From Parasphingopyxis sp. CP4 (lineage in GTDB: Bacteria; Pseudomonadota; Alphaproteobacteria; Sphingomonadales; Sphingomonadaceae): a stretch of DNA of 64,000 nucleotides. This document shows positions 34,714 through 45,032 of this stretch, piece by piece. The notes beneath the pieces were generated by a model that saw only the letters and a list, made by a program, of their open reading frames with translations, was not told where the DNA came from and did no database searches. The stretch lies in assembly GCF_013378055.1 (NCBI RefSeq), contig NZ_CP051130.1, positions 2,110,001 through 2,174,000 of the forward strand, given 5' to 3'. Within the stretch, counting starts at the first letter, position 1. Each line of letters opens with the position of its first letter. A program made the position numbers and the translations under genes.

Positions 34714-35400
34714 ATGCCCCAGCTCACTCTCATCCGGCACGGCCAGTCCCAGTGGAATCTCGAGAACCGGTTCACCGGTTGGTGGGATGTCGACCTGACC
34801 GACAAGGGCGTCACCGAAGCCAAGGAAGCCGGCGTGCTGATGCGGGAAAAGGGCGTGGACCACGATCTGTGCTTCACCAGCTTCCAGACCCGCGCCATTC
34901 GCACGCTCAACCTGGCGCTCGCCGAAATGGATCGGCTGTGGCTTCCCGTTGAGAAAAATTGGCAGCTCAATGAGCGCCATTATGGTGGGCTGACCGGCCT
35001 CAACAAACAGGAAATGCGCGACAAGCATGGCGATGAGCAGGTCCATATCTGGCGTCGCAGCTTCGATACCCCGCCGCCGGAAATCGAAGCCGGCAGCGAA
35101 TATGATCTGAGCACCGACCGCCGCTATGCGGGCGTGACTGTGCCGAAGAGCGAGAGCCTCAAAAATACCATCGAACGCGTGCTCCCCTATTGGGACGCGC
35201 ATATCGCACCTGCGCTCAAAGACGGGCAACGGGTGCTTATCTCCGCCCATGGCAACTCGCTGCGCGCACTGGTCAAACATCTGTCGCAAATCCCGGATGA
35301 CGAGATTACGAGCCTTGAGATTCCGACTGGCCAGCCGATCATCTATGATCTGGCCGACGATCTTTCCGCCCGGGACCGCTATTATCTGTCCGAACGGTAG
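34714..35400 (+). CDS. gpmA: 2,3-bisphosphoglycerate-dependent phosphoglycerate mutase
   Basis: A 228-residue glycolytic enzyme converting 3-phosphoglycerate to 2-phosphoglycerate. The phosphohistidine motif is LTLIRHGQSQWN; ENRFTGWWDVDLTDKG and LNERHYGGLTGLNK complete the site; the second catalytic histidine is in VLISAHGNSLRALVKHL. AGGAG sits before ATG 34714. A hairpin of eight base pairs lies just downstream. Confidence 0.96.
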   Translation: MPQLTLIRHGQSQWNLENRFTGWWDVDLTDKGVTEAKEAGVLMREKGVDHDLCFTSFQTRAIRTLNLALAEMDRLWLPVEKNWQLNERHYGGLTGLNKQEMRDKHGDEQVHIWRRSFDTPPPEIEAGSEYDLSTDRRYAGVTVPKSESLKNTIERVLPYWDAHIAPALKDGQRVLISAHGNSLRALVKHLSQIPDDEITSLEIPTGQPIIYDLADDLSARDRYYLSER

Positions 35401-35450
35401 CAGGCGGGCTACGGATTCTGCGCCCATTGCGCCGCCATCGGCTTCACACT

Positions 35451-35469
35451 AGAAGAAGGCGCTTCTTCT
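35451..35469. terminator. Hairpin between gpmA and purE
   Basis: AGAAGAAG (35451-35458) and CTTCTTCT (35462-35469) pair perfectly around a 3-base loop. The position between the gpmA stop and the purE start suggests a terminator or processing hairpin, but no T-run follows and the stem is only part GC, so function is uncertain. Confidence 0.4.
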
Positions 35470-35491
35470 GGCTCAAAGCGCAGGACGAAGC

Positions 35492-35980
35492 ATGACCGAA
35501 ACGCCACTTATCGGCATCATCATGGGCAGCCGTTCCGATTGGGAAACGATGTCGCATGGCGCCGAAATCCTCACCGAACTCGGCATCCCGCATGAATGCA
35601 GGGTGGTCTCTGCCCATCGCACGCCCGATCGCCTCTACGATTACGCGAAAAGCGCCGTAGGTCGCGGCCTGAAGGCCATCATCGCTGGCGCTGGGGGCGC
35701 TGCCCATCTGCCCGGCATGGCGGCGTCGATGACCCGGCTCCCGGTGCTTGGCGTGCCGGTTGAATCGCGCGCGCTCAAAGGCATGGACAGTCTGTTATCG
35801 ATTGCCCAGATGCCCGCCGGCATCCCGGTTGGTACGCTCGCCATTGGTGTTGCGGGTGCCAAAAACGCTGCCTTGCTCGGTGCCGCCATTGTCGCGACCC
35901 ATGACGATGATGTTGCGGCGCGCCTCGATGCCTGGCGCCAGGCGCAAACCGATGCCGTCGCGGAAGACCCGGCGGGATGA
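35492..35980 (+). CDS. purE: N5-carboxyaminoimidazole ribonucleotide mutase
   Basis: A 162-residue class I PurE making CAIR from N5-CAIR in purine synthesis. The substrate phosphate and carboxylate loops are [14 protein letters not shown] and [15 protein letters not shown], with [15 protein letters not shown] as a further signature. It works with PurK, whose gene starts in an ATGA overlap with the purE stop. Confidence 0.96.
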   Translation: MTETPLIGIIMGSRSDWETMSHGAEILTELGIPHECRVVSAHRTPDRLYDYAKSAVGRGLKAIIAGAGGAAHLPGMAASMTRLPVLGVPVESRALKGMDSLLSIAQMPAGIPVGTLAIGVAGAKNAALLGAAIVATHDDDVAARLDAWRQAQTDAVAEDPAG

Positions 35981-37047
35981 GCGAACCGCTCGCTCCGGGC
36001 GCAACGATCGGCATTATTGGCGGCGGCCAGCTCGGGCGTATGCTCAGCGTCGCGGCCGCCCAGCTCGGCTATCCCTGCCATATCTATGCACCCGAAGAAT
36101 CGCCCTGTGCCACGGATGTCGCGCAGAAGCACATCCGTGGAGACTATGAGGACAAGGCGACGCTCGCAGCATTTGCAGCAGCGGTCGACGTCCTGACCTA
36201 TGAGTTTGAGAATGTCCCTGCCGGGCCATTACGGGCGCTGGCGAACGAGAAACCGCTCCACCCTAATCTGGACGCGCTGGAACTGGCGCAGGACCGGCTC
36301 TCCGAAAAAGATTTCGTAGCCGGGCTGGGCGGCAAGCCCGCTGGATACCGCGCTGTTTCATCTCTCGCTGACCTTGAGACTGCGCTCGCAGACATGGGCA
36401 CGCCTGCGATCCTGAAGACCCGCCGCTTCGGCTATGATGGCAAGGGCCAGGTGCGCATCACCGATGTCGCGAATGCCGGCACCGCATGGCAGGAGGTTGG
36501 CGAACAGCCCGCCGTGCTTGAATCCTTTGTCGATTTCGAGAAGGAATTTTCCATCCTGCTGGTGCGCAGCGCCAATGGCGAAACGCGGATCTGGGACCCG
36601 CCGGAGAATCGCCATCAGGACGGTATCCTTGCCCATTCCCTGGCGCCCGGCAGTGGCATCATTGCCGATCAGACGGCGTCCGCGAGCGATCTTGCTCGGC
36701 GGATTGCCGAAAAGCTTGACTATGTCGGCGTGCTGACCTGCGAGTTTTTTGCCAGCCGCGAAGGCCCGATTTTCAACGAGATGGCGCCGCGGGTCCATAA
36801 TAGCGGCCATTGGACAATCGAAGGCGCGATAACCTCGCAATTCGAAAACCATATCCGGGCCATTTGTGGCCTGCCGCTCGGCGAGACCGCGCTTACCGCG
36901 GACCGGATCGAGATGCATAATCTGGTCGGCGCAGAGGCCGATGACTGGCTGAGCTGGCTCAAAAAAGACCGGGCGCACCTCCACCTTTATGCAAAGGGGG
37001 AAGCGCGCCCGGGCCGAAAAATGGGGCATGTAACGCAGCTCTTCTAG
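35977..37047 (+). CDS. purK: N5-carboxyaminoimidazole ribonucleotide synthase
   Basis: A 356-residue ATP-grasp enzyme that carboxylates AIR using bicarbonate and [16 protein letters not shown] is the N-terminal dinucleotide-like loop; the ATP-grasp region has [14 protein letters not shown]; the C-terminal part has [17 protein letters not shown], typical of PurK. Translationally coupled to purE by ATGA. Confidence 0.96.
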   Translation: MSEPLAPGATIGIIGGGQLGRMLSVAAAQLGYPCHIYAPEESPCATDVAQKHIRGDYEDKATLAAFAAAVDVLTYEFENVPAGPLRALANEKPLHPNLDALELAQDRLSEKDFVAGLGGKPAGYRAVSSLADLETALADMGTPAILKTRRFGYDGKGQVRITDVANAGTAWQEVGEQPAVLESFVDFEKEFSILLVRSANGETRIWDPPENRHQDGILAHSLAPGSGIIADQTASASDLARRIAEKLDYVGVLTCEFFASREGPIFNEMAPRVHNSGHWTIEGAITSQFENHIRAICGLPLGETALTADRIEMHNLVGAEADDWLSWLKKDRAHLHLYAKGEARPGRKMGHVTQLF

Positions 37048-37067
37048 AGCCGCTCATGCCATTTGGC

Positions 37068-37370
37068 TTAGCCGGATTTGGTTGCCGAGAAAGGCATTTC
37101 GCCGAAAGCGCCAGCCTTGATCGTGCCGGACATGGAATCGCCATCGACAGTTGCCGTGCCTTCCAGCGTCATCGGCATCGGAACCGTGATGTCCATCTTC
37201 CAGGTCAGCGTATTGCCGTCGATCTTGCCGTCTTTGACGTCGGCCGAACCGGTGGCGCCAGCATTGGTGCCGGAAACCGAATCACCATCCTGGCTGAGCG
37301 TCATCGTCGACTTCTGCTCACCCATTGGCGAGTTTACGGTCGAGTCCCAAGTGCCTGATACGTCTGTCAT
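37068..37370 (-). CDS. Small beta-rich protein, function unknown
   Basis: A 100-residue protein with no signal peptide and a threonine, glycine and serine-rich sequence: VSGTWDSTVNSPMGEQKSTMTL, then GDSVSGTNAG and DGDSMSGTIKAGAFGEMPFS. The repeated GDSxSGT pattern and alternating residues suggest a small beta-barrel of the lipocalin-like kind. I recall similar stand-alone domains in sphingomonads and in proteins acting on organics, with no established role. Located between purK and the M16 peptidase. Confidence 0.7.
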   Translation of the reverse strand: MTDVSGTWDSTVNSPMGEQKSTMTLSQDGDSVSGTNAGATGSADVKDGKIDGNTLTWKMDITVPMPMTLEGTATVDGDSMSGTIKAGAFGEMPFSATKSG

Positions 37371-37399
37371 GTGCGAATCCTTCCTTACAGTGGTGTCAA

Positions 37400-40279
37400 T
37401 TATTCTGCTGAGACTGTTTCCACAGGCAGGCCCAGCGCGTCAAGCTGTTCCCGAACCTGATCGGCATCTCCGACCACAACCCAGGTAAAAGCATCCGGAT
37501 TGATGGCCGATCGCGCCACGCTATCGAGCTGATCGCGCTCCATCGACCGATAGATGCTCGCAATCTCGTCATAATAGTCGACGGATCGCTCAAACAGGTC
37601 ATTATTGGACATACCGCCCATCACGCCCGCCGAAGTTTCGAACCGGCCAGGCAGGCTACGAATTCCGCCAGCTATAGCGCGGCTAAATTCCTCTGGCCGC
37701 ACACCGTCGACGGTCAGGAAATTTTCAACCTGCTCAAGCAGCGCCACAATCGAATCGCCCGTACGATCGGCCTGAACCGGCGCCTGGATCGTATAGCTGA
37801 CGGGCCCGGCAACCCGGTTTACCGATCCACGGACACCATAGGACCAGCCCCGTGTTTCGCGCAGATCCTGGTTGAGGCGCGCGAGAAAACTGCCGCCCAA
37901 TGCCTCATTGGCAACCAATAGCGGGAGCAACTCATCGGTACCCTGCAGATCAAGCACCTGACCGCCATAGATCAAGGATTGGGGCGAATTGGGTCGATCG
38001 ACAAGGATGATCCGTGGGTTCGCTCCGGGAATTACGGCGTCGAACGACTTGATCCCGGCTTCTCCCTCTCCGGTCCAGCTGCCGAACCGCTCCTCAAGCG
38101 CCGCCAAGACCTGATCCAACTCGGCATCGCCAACAACCATGATTGTCAGCTTGTCGGGGCGAATCCAGCGGCGGTGGAAATCGAACAGATCCTCGCGCGT
38201 GATCGCGGCCACCGATTCGGGCGTGCCGAGGCCACTTGTCGGACGGCCATAGGGATGGTCCGCACCGAACAGTACGGGCCAGAGGTTGAGGCTCGCCAGG
38301 CTGGATGGCGCGCGCCGTTCTGCCGCGATCGCTGTCAGCTGGGTGGCCCGTAAACGCTCAACCTCTTCTGGAGCAAATGCAGGATTGCGCATGACATCCT
38401 GCAACAGATCGAGCGCGGGTTCGTAATTGGCCGACAGAGCTGAAATGCCAAACAGCGTCCGATCAGTCGTCGCTGCGCCAACCAGACCCACTCCAAGCCG
38501 CTCTTGCGCCTCGGCGATCTGGGTCGAACTGAGACTTGTGGTGCCCTCGGTCATCAGTGACAGCATCAACTGCTGGGTGCCGAGCTGATCGGAACGATCG
38601 GCGGCATTGCCGACATCGAAGCTCAATCGCGTGAGGATCCTCGGAACACCGCTGCGCTGCACGAACAACAGTTCAACACCATTGGACAGCGTCGCGCGTT
38701 GGACATCGGGAAAGTCGAGATCGGCAATTTCCCCGACCGTCGGCCGGGCGATACTGCGCGTCCCGGTATCAACGCTCGCATCACTCGCCCCGGCCACAGG
38801 CTCTTCGCCGGGTTGCAGAAAGAATGCCGGGTTCAGCAGGTCAGCGGACAGGCTGCCGTCCACCGATGCCGCCTCCTGATAGGCGTCACGCTCACCCGGA
38901 TCCACGCGGATCGCGAGTGCTGGCCGGGTCAGCCATTGCTGCATCGCCGCGCGCACGCTTTCAGGCGTCACCGCACCCAGTCGCTGCAACCGCGTCTGGA
39001 AATAGGCCGGGTCACCGGAATAGAGCTCGCCGGTCGCCAAGACGCCCGCCTTGCCGGTAAATCCGCCGACGCGGTCCAGGCCCGCGATCTGGCCGGCAAC
39101 CTGGCTCATTGCGACGCGGTTCACTTCGTCCTGGGTAGGCCCATTTTCGATGAAATCGGCGATAAGCGCGTCGAGCCGCGTCGATACCGCATCAGCGTCT
39201 GCCGTCGGCGCGACATTGACCGCGATCCGAAAGATGCTGAGATATTCAAATTCCTGCAGCGATGCAGACACCGATGCAGCGGTTTGCTCATCGCGAACAA
39301 GGATATTGTCGAGCCGCGAGCTCGCCAGCCCGCCAAACACGCTGGCGCCAACATCAAGATCGCTGGCAATGGGCGCATTCAGGCCCGGAACAACCCAGCT
39401 GCGATAGAGGCGCGTCGTTGCAACGCTATCCTGCATGCGAATATCGCGGCGCTCATCAAGCGTCGGCACACCTGGATCAATCTGTTCGGTGTCGGGTCCG
39501 CGGGGAATATCCCCGAAATAGCGTTCGACCAGCGTTCGTGCGGTTGGCGCATCGATATCACCGGCGAGGACGAGCACCGCATTATTGGGGCCGTAATGTC
39601 GGCCAAACCAGGCGCGCACATCCTCCATCGTCGCTGCATCGAGATCGGCCATCGAACCGATTGTCGAGTGCCGATAGGGATGGCCTTCGGGAAACAGGGC
39701 TCCGAGTTCGGCATAGCTCACCAGACCATAGGGCTGGTTATCGCCCTGCCGCTTTTCATTCTGGACAACGCCGCGCTGGTTATCGAGCTCTTCCTGCGTC
39801 ACCGCGCCGAGCAGATAGCCCATCCGATCGGATTCGAGGAACAGGGCCAGCTCCAGGCCTTGGGTCGGTACCGTCTGGAAATAGTTGGTCCGGTCAAACC
39901 AGGTCGTCCCGTTGAAATCGGTCGCGCCAATTTCACGCAGCGGTTCGAAGACACCGTCAGGCGCATTCTCAGACCCATTGAACATCAGATGTTCGAACAG
40001 ATGCGCAAAACCGGTCTGGCCTTGGGGCTCATGCCGCGATCCCACATGATACCAGATCGAAACGGCAACAACCGGCGCATTGCGATCTTCGTGAACAATC
40101 ACCCGCAAGCCGTTATCCAGCGTAAAACGATCATAGGGAATCGATACGTGATCGACGAGATCGGCGGCTGTCACATTGGGCTGCGGGCCGGCCGGGACCT
40201 CTCCATGATTGTCCAGTGCGGCGGCCGGAGCAGCAAGCAAGGCAAGCGGCGCCAAGAGGGTCAGCTTCAAGGAACGCAT
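37400..40279 (-). CDS. Exported M16-family (pitrilysin-type) zinc peptidase
   Basis: A 959-residue periplasmic or outer-membrane-associated peptidase with signal peptide (MRSLKLTLLAPLALLAAPAA). The inverted zinc motif HxxEH is HLFEH at residues 93-97. The protein contains two M16 repeats: an active N-half (residues about 45-480) and an inactive C-half starting near residue 515 (VELLFVQRSGVPRI) with the LxRL and RGW/SYGV segment typical of the second copy. AGGAGA precedes ATG 40279. Substrates unknown; relatives degrade unfolded peptides. Confidence 0.93.
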   Translation of the reverse strand: MRSLKLTLLAPLALLAAPAAALDNHGEVPAGPQPNVTAADLVDHVSIPYDRFTLDNGLRVIVHEDRNAPVVAVSIWYHVGSRHEPQGQTGFAHLFEHLMFNGSENAPDGVFEPLREIGATDFNGTTWFDRTNYFQTVPTQGLELALFLESDRMGYLLGAVTQEELDNQRGVVQNEKRQGDNQPYGLVSYAELGALFPEGHPYRHSTIGSMADLDAATMEDVRAWFGRHYGPNNAVLVLAGDIDAPTARTLVERYFGDIPRGPDTEQIDPGVPTLDERRDIRMQDSVATTRLYRSWVVPGLNAPIASDLDVGASVFGGLASSRLDNILVRDEQTAASVSASLQEFEYLSIFRIAVNVAPTADADAVSTRLDALIADFIENGPTQDEVNRVAMSQVAGQIAGLDRVGGFTGKAGVLATGELYSGDPAYFQTRLQRLGAVTPESVRAAMQQWLTRPALAIRVDPGERDAYQEAASVDGSLSADLLNPAFFLQPGEEPVAGASDASVDTGTRSIARPTVGEIADLDFPDVQRATLSNGVELLFVQRSGVPRILTRLSFDVGNAADRSDQLGTQQLMLSLMTEGTTSLSSTQIAEAQERLGVGLVGAATTDRTLFGISALSANYEPALDLLQDVMRNPAFAPEEVERLRATQLTAIAAERRAPSSLASLNLWPVLFGADHPYGRPTSGLGTPESVAAITREDLFDFHRRWIRPDKLTIMVVGDAELDQVLAALEERFGSWTGEGEAGIKSFDAVIPGANPRIILVDRPNSPQSLIYGGQVLDLQGTDELLPLLVANEALGGSFLARLNQDLRETRGWSYGVRGSVNRVAGPVSYTIQAPVQADRTGDSIVALLEQVENFLTVDGVRPEEFSRAIAGGIRSLPGRFETSAGVMGGMSNNDLFERSVDYYDEIASIYRSMERDQLDSVARSAINPDAFTWVVVGDADQVREQLDALGLPVETVSAE

Positions 40280-40399
40280 CGGTGATTTCTCCTGGAAATA
40301 TCGCCGGCAACCATAGCGGCGACGCGTTCGCACGCAAGCAACGGTTGCGGCTGCTCGACGAACGGCTAAATCAGTCGACAAAGATAATCTGCACAGGCT

Positions 40400-40427
40400 C
40401 TTGTGTGGCATTTATGCAACATTATAT
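40400..40427 (+). promoter_or_regulatory. Possible heat-shock promoter of clpB
   Basis: CTTGTG (40400-40405), 16 bases, then TTATAT (40422-40427), lying 30 bases before the clpB ATG. The CTTG-type -35 box is the part shared with RpoH-dependent promoters; the -10 box is a weak match to the sigma-32 type. Offered only because clpB is usually RpoH-controlled. Confidence 0.3.
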
Positions 40428-40456
40428 CGGACCGAGACAGGAACAGGGATGAACGA

Positions 40457-43036
40457 ATGAATCTCGAGAAATTTACCGATCGCGCCAAAGGATTTCTCCA
40501 ATCTGCGCAAACGGTCGCAATTCGATTGAACCACCAACAGGTGCGCGCCGAACATCTGGCCAAGGCGCTGCTCGAAGATGAGCAGGGAATGGCCGCCGGG
40601 CTGATTGCGCGCGCCGGGGGAAGTGCCGAAGCCGCGATCCGCGAGATCGACGAAGCGCTTTCGAAAGTCCCACAAGTGTCTGGCGGCGGCGCGCAGCAGA
40701 CGCCGCAACTCTCAAATGATGCGGTCCGTATTCTCGATACAGCCGAGCAGATCGCGACCAAGGCGGGTGACAGCTATGTAACCGTTGAGCGCCTCCTCCT
40801 GGCGCTTGTCATGGCCAAGGGCACACCGTCCGGCGATGCGTTCGACAATGCCAGCGTTAAGCCTGAAGCGCTCAATACAGCAATCAATGAGCTGCGCGGC
40901 GGCCGGACGGCCGATACGGCGAGCGCCGAGGATCGCTATGACGCGCTCAAGAAATTTGCGACCGATCTCACCGAACGAGCCCGTGACGGCAAGATCGATC
41001 CGATCATTGGCCGCGACGAAGAGATTCGTCGGACGATCCAGATCCTGGCGCGGCGCACCAAGAATAATCCGGTACTGATTGGCGAAGCCGGGGTCGGCAA
41101 GACGGCAATCGCCGAAGGTCTCGCCTTGCGTATTGCCAATGGCGATGTTCCCGACGGGATCAAGAATCGCACCCTGGTCTCGCTCGACATGGGTTCGCTT
41201 ATTGCGGGCGCCAAATATCGCGGCGAGTTTGAGGAGCGGTTGAAGGGCGTCCTCGACGAAGTGAAGGGTGCTGATGGCGAGATCATCCTCTTCATTGACG
41301 AGATGCACACGCTGGTTGGCGCCGGTGCATCCGAAGGCGCGATGGATGCCTCCAACCTATTGAAACCGGCGCTCGCGCGCGGTGAGCTGCATTGCATCGG
41401 CGCGACGACGCTCGATGAATATAGCAAGCATGTCGAGAAAGACCCCGCGCTGCAACGGCGCTTCCAGCCGGTGTTTATCGAGGAGCCGAGCGTCGAGGAC
41501 ACAATCTCGATCCTGCGCGGTATCAAGGAAAAATATGAACTCCACCACGGGGTTCGCATCACCGATGGTGCTCTCGTGTCGGCAGCCACACTGTCCGAAC
41601 GCTATATCACGGACCGTTTCCTGCCGGACAAAGCGATCGACCTGATGGACGAGGCGGCGTCGCGGATCCGCATGGAAGTGGAATCGAAGCCCGAGGAAAT
41701 CGAAACCCTCGATCGCCGTATCATTCAGCTCAAGATCGAACGCGAAGCACTGTCCAAGGAAAGTGACTCGGCATCCAAGGATCGGCTCGCGGTGATCGAA
41801 GAAGAGGTCGCCAATCTCGAAGAAGAACAATCGAGCCTCACCCAGCGCTGGCAGGCGGAACGCGACAAGATCCAGTCCGAAGCCAAGCTGAAAGAAGAGC
41901 TGGATAGCGCGCGCATCGCACTGGAACAGGCAGAACGCGCCGGTGATCTCGCCAAGGCTGGGGAGCTCTCCTATGGCACCATCCCGGACCTCGAAAAGAA
42001 GCTCGCAGAAGCCGGCGAAGCCACGGAAGGCGCGATGCTGCGCGAAGAAGTGACGAGCGAGGATATCGCCTCGGTCGTGTCACGCTGGACCGGCATCCAG
42101 GTCGACAAGATGCTCGAAGGCGAACGCGAAAAACTGCTCGCCATGGAAGAACATATCGGCAAGCGGGTTATCGGCCAGACGGATGCGGTAAATGCTGTGT
42201 CCACCGCCGTACGGCGGTCTCGCGCCGGGCTGCAGGATCCCAATCGGCCGCTCGGCAGCTTCCTGTTCCTCGGGCCGACGGGTGTCGGCAAGACCGAGCT
42301 CACCAAGGCGCTGGCCGAATTCCTGTTCGATGACCAGAACGCAATGGTGCGCATCGACATGTCTGAATTCATGGAGAAACATTCGGTAGCCCGCCTGATC
42401 GGCGCGCCTCCCGGCTATGTCGGTTATGACGAAGGCGGCATCCTCACTGAAGCCGTTCGTCGGCGACCCTATCAGGTGATCCTCTTCGATGAGGTCGAGA
42501 AGGCCCATAATGACGTGTTCAACGTCCTGCTACAGGTATTGGACGATGGTCGGCTGACCGATGGTCAGGGCCGTACGGTCGATTTCTCCAACACGCTGAT
42601 CATCCTGACCAGCAATCTGGGTAGCCAATATCTGTCCTCGCTTGGCGATGATCAGACGGTGGACGAAGTAGAGCCGCAGGTGATGGAAACCGTGCGTGGT
42701 CATTTCCGCCCCGAATTTCTCAACCGGCTGGATGAGATCATCCTCTTCCACCGCCTGAGTCAGGAGCATATGGCGCCGATCGTCGATATCCAGGTCGCGC
42801 GCGTCCAGAAACTGCTCGACGATCGCAAGATCCAGATCGACCTGACGGAGAAAGCGCGGCAATGGCTCGGCCGGGTTGGCTATGATCCCGTCTATGGCGC
42901 ACGGCCACTGAAACGAGCGGTTCAGAAATATCTGCAAGACCCATTGGCCGATGCAATTTTGCGCGGTGATATTGCCGATGGCGCGACGGTAAAAGTTGAT
43001 GAAGGCGATGGTGCACTCGACATGAGTTTCGGCTAA
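40457..43036 (+). CDS. clpB: ATP-dependent chaperone ClpB
   Basis: An 859-residue AAA+ disaggregase that resolubilises aggregated protein with DnaK. The N-terminal Clp domain is residues 1-145; first AAA domain has Walker [13 protein letters not shown] (near residue 209) and Walker [12 protein letters not shown]; the middle coiled-coil domain (about 400-525) separates it from the second AAA domain with [14 protein letters not shown] and [11 protein letters not shown]. The middle domain distinguishes it from ClpA. Start ATG 40457 follows the AGGGATGA sequence. Confidence 0.97.
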   Translation: MNLEKFTDRAKGFLQSAQTVAIRLNHQQVRAEHLAKALLEDEQGMAAGLIARAGGSAEAAIREIDEALSKVPQVSGGGAQQTPQLSNDAVRILDTAEQIATKAGDSYVTVERLLLALVMAKGTPSGDAFDNASVKPEALNTAINELRGGRTADTASAEDRYDALKKFATDLTERARDGKIDPIIGRDEEIRRTIQILARRTKNNPVLIGEAGVGKTAIAEGLALRIANGDVPDGIKNRTLVSLDMGSLIAGAKYRGEFEERLKGVLDEVKGADGEIILFIDEMHTLVGAGASEGAMDASNLLKPALARGELHCIGATTLDEYSKHVEKDPALQRRFQPVFIEEPSVEDTISILRGIKEKYELHHGVRITDGALVSAATLSERYITDRFLPDKAIDLMDEAASRIRMEVESKPEEIETLDRRIIQLKIEREALSKESDSASKDRLAVIEEEVANLEEEQSSLTQRWQAERDKIQSEAKLKEELDSARIALEQAERAGDLAKAGELSYGTIPDLEKKLAEAGEATEGAMLREEVTSEDIASVVSRWTGIQVDKMLEGEREKLLAMEEHIGKRVIGQTDAVNAVSTAVRRSRAGLQDPNRPLGSFLFLGPTGVGKTELTKALAEFLFDDQNAMVRIDMSEFMEKHSVARLIGAPPGYVGYDEGGILTEAVRRRPYQVILFDEVEKAHNDVFNVLLQVLDDGRLTDGQGRTVDFSNTLIILTSNLGSQYLSSLGDDQTVDEVEPQVMETVRGHFRPEFLNRLDEIILFHRLSQEHMAPIVDIQVARVQKLLDDRKIQIDLTEKARQWLGRVGYDPVYGARPLKRAVQKYLQDPLADAILRGDIADGATVKVDEGDGALDMSFG

Positions 43037-43046
43037 GCCGCCGACC

Positions 43047-43916
43047 ATGAGCAAAGCACAAGCATGGAGCGCCTATTGGTCGCAAATGGGCGAAAGCGGC
43101 GGTTGCCTTCCGGGCGCACCGCCCGTCGTTGACGCCCATCTGACCCAGCTATGGGGTAATTTCGCAGCCGGTTTCCCGGCGGGCGCGAAACTGCTCGATC
43201 TTGCGTGCGGTACGGGCGCGGTGTTGCGCTCGGTGCTCCGGGCCAATCGTGAGCTATCATTGGTTGGGGTCGACTATGCTGACCTGCCCAAAGGAAAGTC
43301 CAAGAAGATCAAGCTGATCGGCGGCACCGACATTGCCGACATGCGCTTCAAGGACGGTGAGTTTGACGGGCTGACCAGCCAATTCGGCGTTGAATATAGC
43401 GACATCGATGCGGCTGCGGCCGAGATTGCGCGGGTCACGAAGCCGGGCGCGCGCCTGCAGTTCATTGTCCATCATGCCGAGAGCCCGATCGTCGAACAGA
43501 ATCGCAATCGGCATTCCGCTCTCGCTGCAATCGAGAGATCCTCGACGATGCAGATGGGCCGCGCTGCAGCTGCGCAACCCGGAAGCGATACCGGCATGCT
43601 CAGCCAGACTCTGTCACTGATCGCGCGCAGCCATCCCGGCCAGACAGTGGTCAATGAGATTGCGGCTGCAATTGATCATACCGTGCGGTTCGGCGGCAAA
43701 AATGCGGCGCGCGAGTTTGACCGGATCGAGAATAACCTTGCCCAGGAGCTCGCCGTGCTGGGCGCATTGCAGTCCGTGGCGCTGGACGAGGCCGGCGCCA
43801 CAGCCTTTGTCGACAGCCTTGGCACAGGGTTCGCATGTTCATCGCCGCAACCGGTTCAGATTCAGGGACTTGCGACTCCCCTGGCCTGGCTCGTCTCCGG
43901 CAAACGCAGCGGTTGA
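43047..43916 (+). CDS. SAM-dependent methyltransferase
   Basis: A 289-residue class I methyltransferase. Motif I is KLLDLACGTGAVLRSVL (residues 48-64), motif II LSLVGVDYADLP and the post-I acidic residue D in VGVDYAD. The middle region FDGLTSQFGVEYSDIDAAAAEIARVTKPGARLQFIVHH carries motif IV-type features. Substrate unknown. It starts 10 bases after the clpB stop and so is likely heat-shock cotranscribed or read-through. Confidence 0.83.
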   Translation: MSKAQAWSAYWSQMGESGGCLPGAPPVVDAHLTQLWGNFAAGFPAGAKLLDLACGTGAVLRSVLRANRELSLVGVDYADLPKGKSKKIKLIGGTDIADMRFKDGEFDGLTSQFGVEYSDIDAAAAEIARVTKPGARLQFIVHHAESPIVEQNRNRHSALAAIERSSTMQMGRAAAAQPGSDTGMLSQTLSLIARSHPGQTVVNEIAAAIDHTVRFGGKNAAREFDRIENNLAQELAVLGALQSVALDEAGATAFVDSLGTGFACSSPQPVQIQGLATPLAWLVSGKRSG

Positions 43917-44004
43917 TTAGGGAGGCTAGCCAGACGGCCGTTTATCGGTAATTATGGCGATCCAACGATATCATCCCAGTTCAAGATTTGCGGAGTTGTG
44001 TGCC

Positions 44005-44562
44005 ATGCGTATTTCTCGAGTCGTCCTGATAGCTCCCGCAACGGCAGCATTGTTCGCAGCTGCTCCGGCCTATGCCCAAGATGATGCGGAAGCATTGGAA
44101 CCGTTTCGCGAATGCGGAGCAATCACCGAAGGTCCGGCGCGGCTCGCTTGTTTCGATGCTGCATTGGCCGGCGCTGATGCGGCGCAGGTGGCGCGGCAGG
44201 AACGGCGGAGACGCCGTACGGTCGAAGATTTTGGGCTATCCGGTACGCAGATCGAAGAGCGCTACGAACGCGAAGTCCGCCGCGCTGAAAGCAGCGGTGG
44301 CAGCGCCGGTGATGTGGCGGACCTAGCCCCGCCAGAGCCGGAATCAGTCACATCGCCGATCGCCGAAACATTTGTCGACGGCACCCGACGCAGAGTTTTC
44401 CTTCTGGAGAATGGCCAGATCTGGCGTGAAGGCAACAACAGTAGCTTGCGCGGTCGCATTCGAGTGGGGTCCAATGCGACAATCTCGCGTGGCGGAATTG
44501 GCGGTTACCGACTCCGTGTAGAAGGTCGAACCGGGTTTATCTCGGTATCGCGCGTTCGCTAA
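44005..44562 (+). CDS. Exported protein, function unknown
   Basis: A 185-residue protein with signal peptide (ends APAYAQDDAE). A cysteine pair (ECGAITEGPARLACFDAAL) lies early in the mature part, a motif I recall from small periplasmic sphingomonad proteins. Then an arginine-rich stretch (RQERRRRRTVEDFG) and a C-terminal beta-rich part (RRRVFLLENGQIWREG...RIRVGSNATISRGGIGGYRLRVEGRTGFISVSRV) resembling an SH3-like or OB-like fold. No known function. Confidence 0.75.
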   Translation: MRISRVVLIAPATAALFAAAPAYAQDDAEALEPFRECGAITEGPARLACFDAALAGADAAQVARQERRRRRTVEDFGLSGTQIEERYEREVRRAESSGGSAGDVADLAPPEPESVTSPIAETFVDGTRRRVFLLENGQIWREGNNSSLRGRIRVGSNATISRGGIGGYRLRVEGRTGFISVSRVR

Positions 44563-44590
44563 CTAACCGCCGGTTCCGGCCCGATCGGAC

Positions 44591-44872
44591 TTAGTTGCGC
44601 TGGCGCGCATCCCGGGTCGCTTCATCCACAACTCGGCGGGCATCCCTGTTGCCGACCCGTGCCAGCTCACGCCATTCGGCTACCGTCATGCAGGTACGGA
44701 TGCGGCGGGCATTCGAACCGGTAACCCGGCGGGTCTGGCAGCGAATGCGCTGGTCAGGATCTTCTTCTTCTTCAACGGCATTGGGAGCCTCTTCTTGCGC
44801 CAATGCCGGTGCCGGAGCGCCTATGCTGATTGCGAATACGGCCACTGCCGCGAGAGGAATTGCTTTGGTCAT
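44591..44872 (-). CDS. Small exported two-cysteine protein
   Basis: A 93-residue protein with a signal peptide (ends APALAQEEAP), an acidic patch (EEEEDPDQ) and the motif RIRCQTRRVTGSNARRIRTC, holding two cysteines around an RVTGS segment followed by MTVAEWRELAR. I recall this cysteine/VTGS/W pattern from small secreted sphingomonad proteins, function unknown. Convergent to the previous gene with 28 bases between stops. Confidence 0.7.
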   Translation of the reverse strand: MTKAIPLAAVAVFAISIGAPAPALAQEEAPNAVEEEEDPDQRIRCQTRRVTGSNARRIRTCMTVAEWRELARVGNRDARRVVDEATRDARQRN

Positions 44873-45032
44873 CGCACTACTCCGTAAAACACACGAAAAG
44901 GAAGGTTGCGGCCTTTTTAGTCAGCCGGGAAATTATTTGCAAACGAGGCGCGCTGGCGCAACAAGAAGCCGCTGAGTAACGGGATGGGAATGTGCAGAAT
45001 CTGTGCCACACAGTTTTGCGGATTCGAGAGAT

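Noticed and set aside
38699-40285. Plus-strand ORF of 528 codons
   Set aside because: Antisense shadow of the M16 peptidase gene, which has the HxxEH motif and signal peptide.
40400-40427. Confident RpoH promoter of clpB
   Set aside because: Only the CTTG part matches well; listed as a weak candidate rather than as established.
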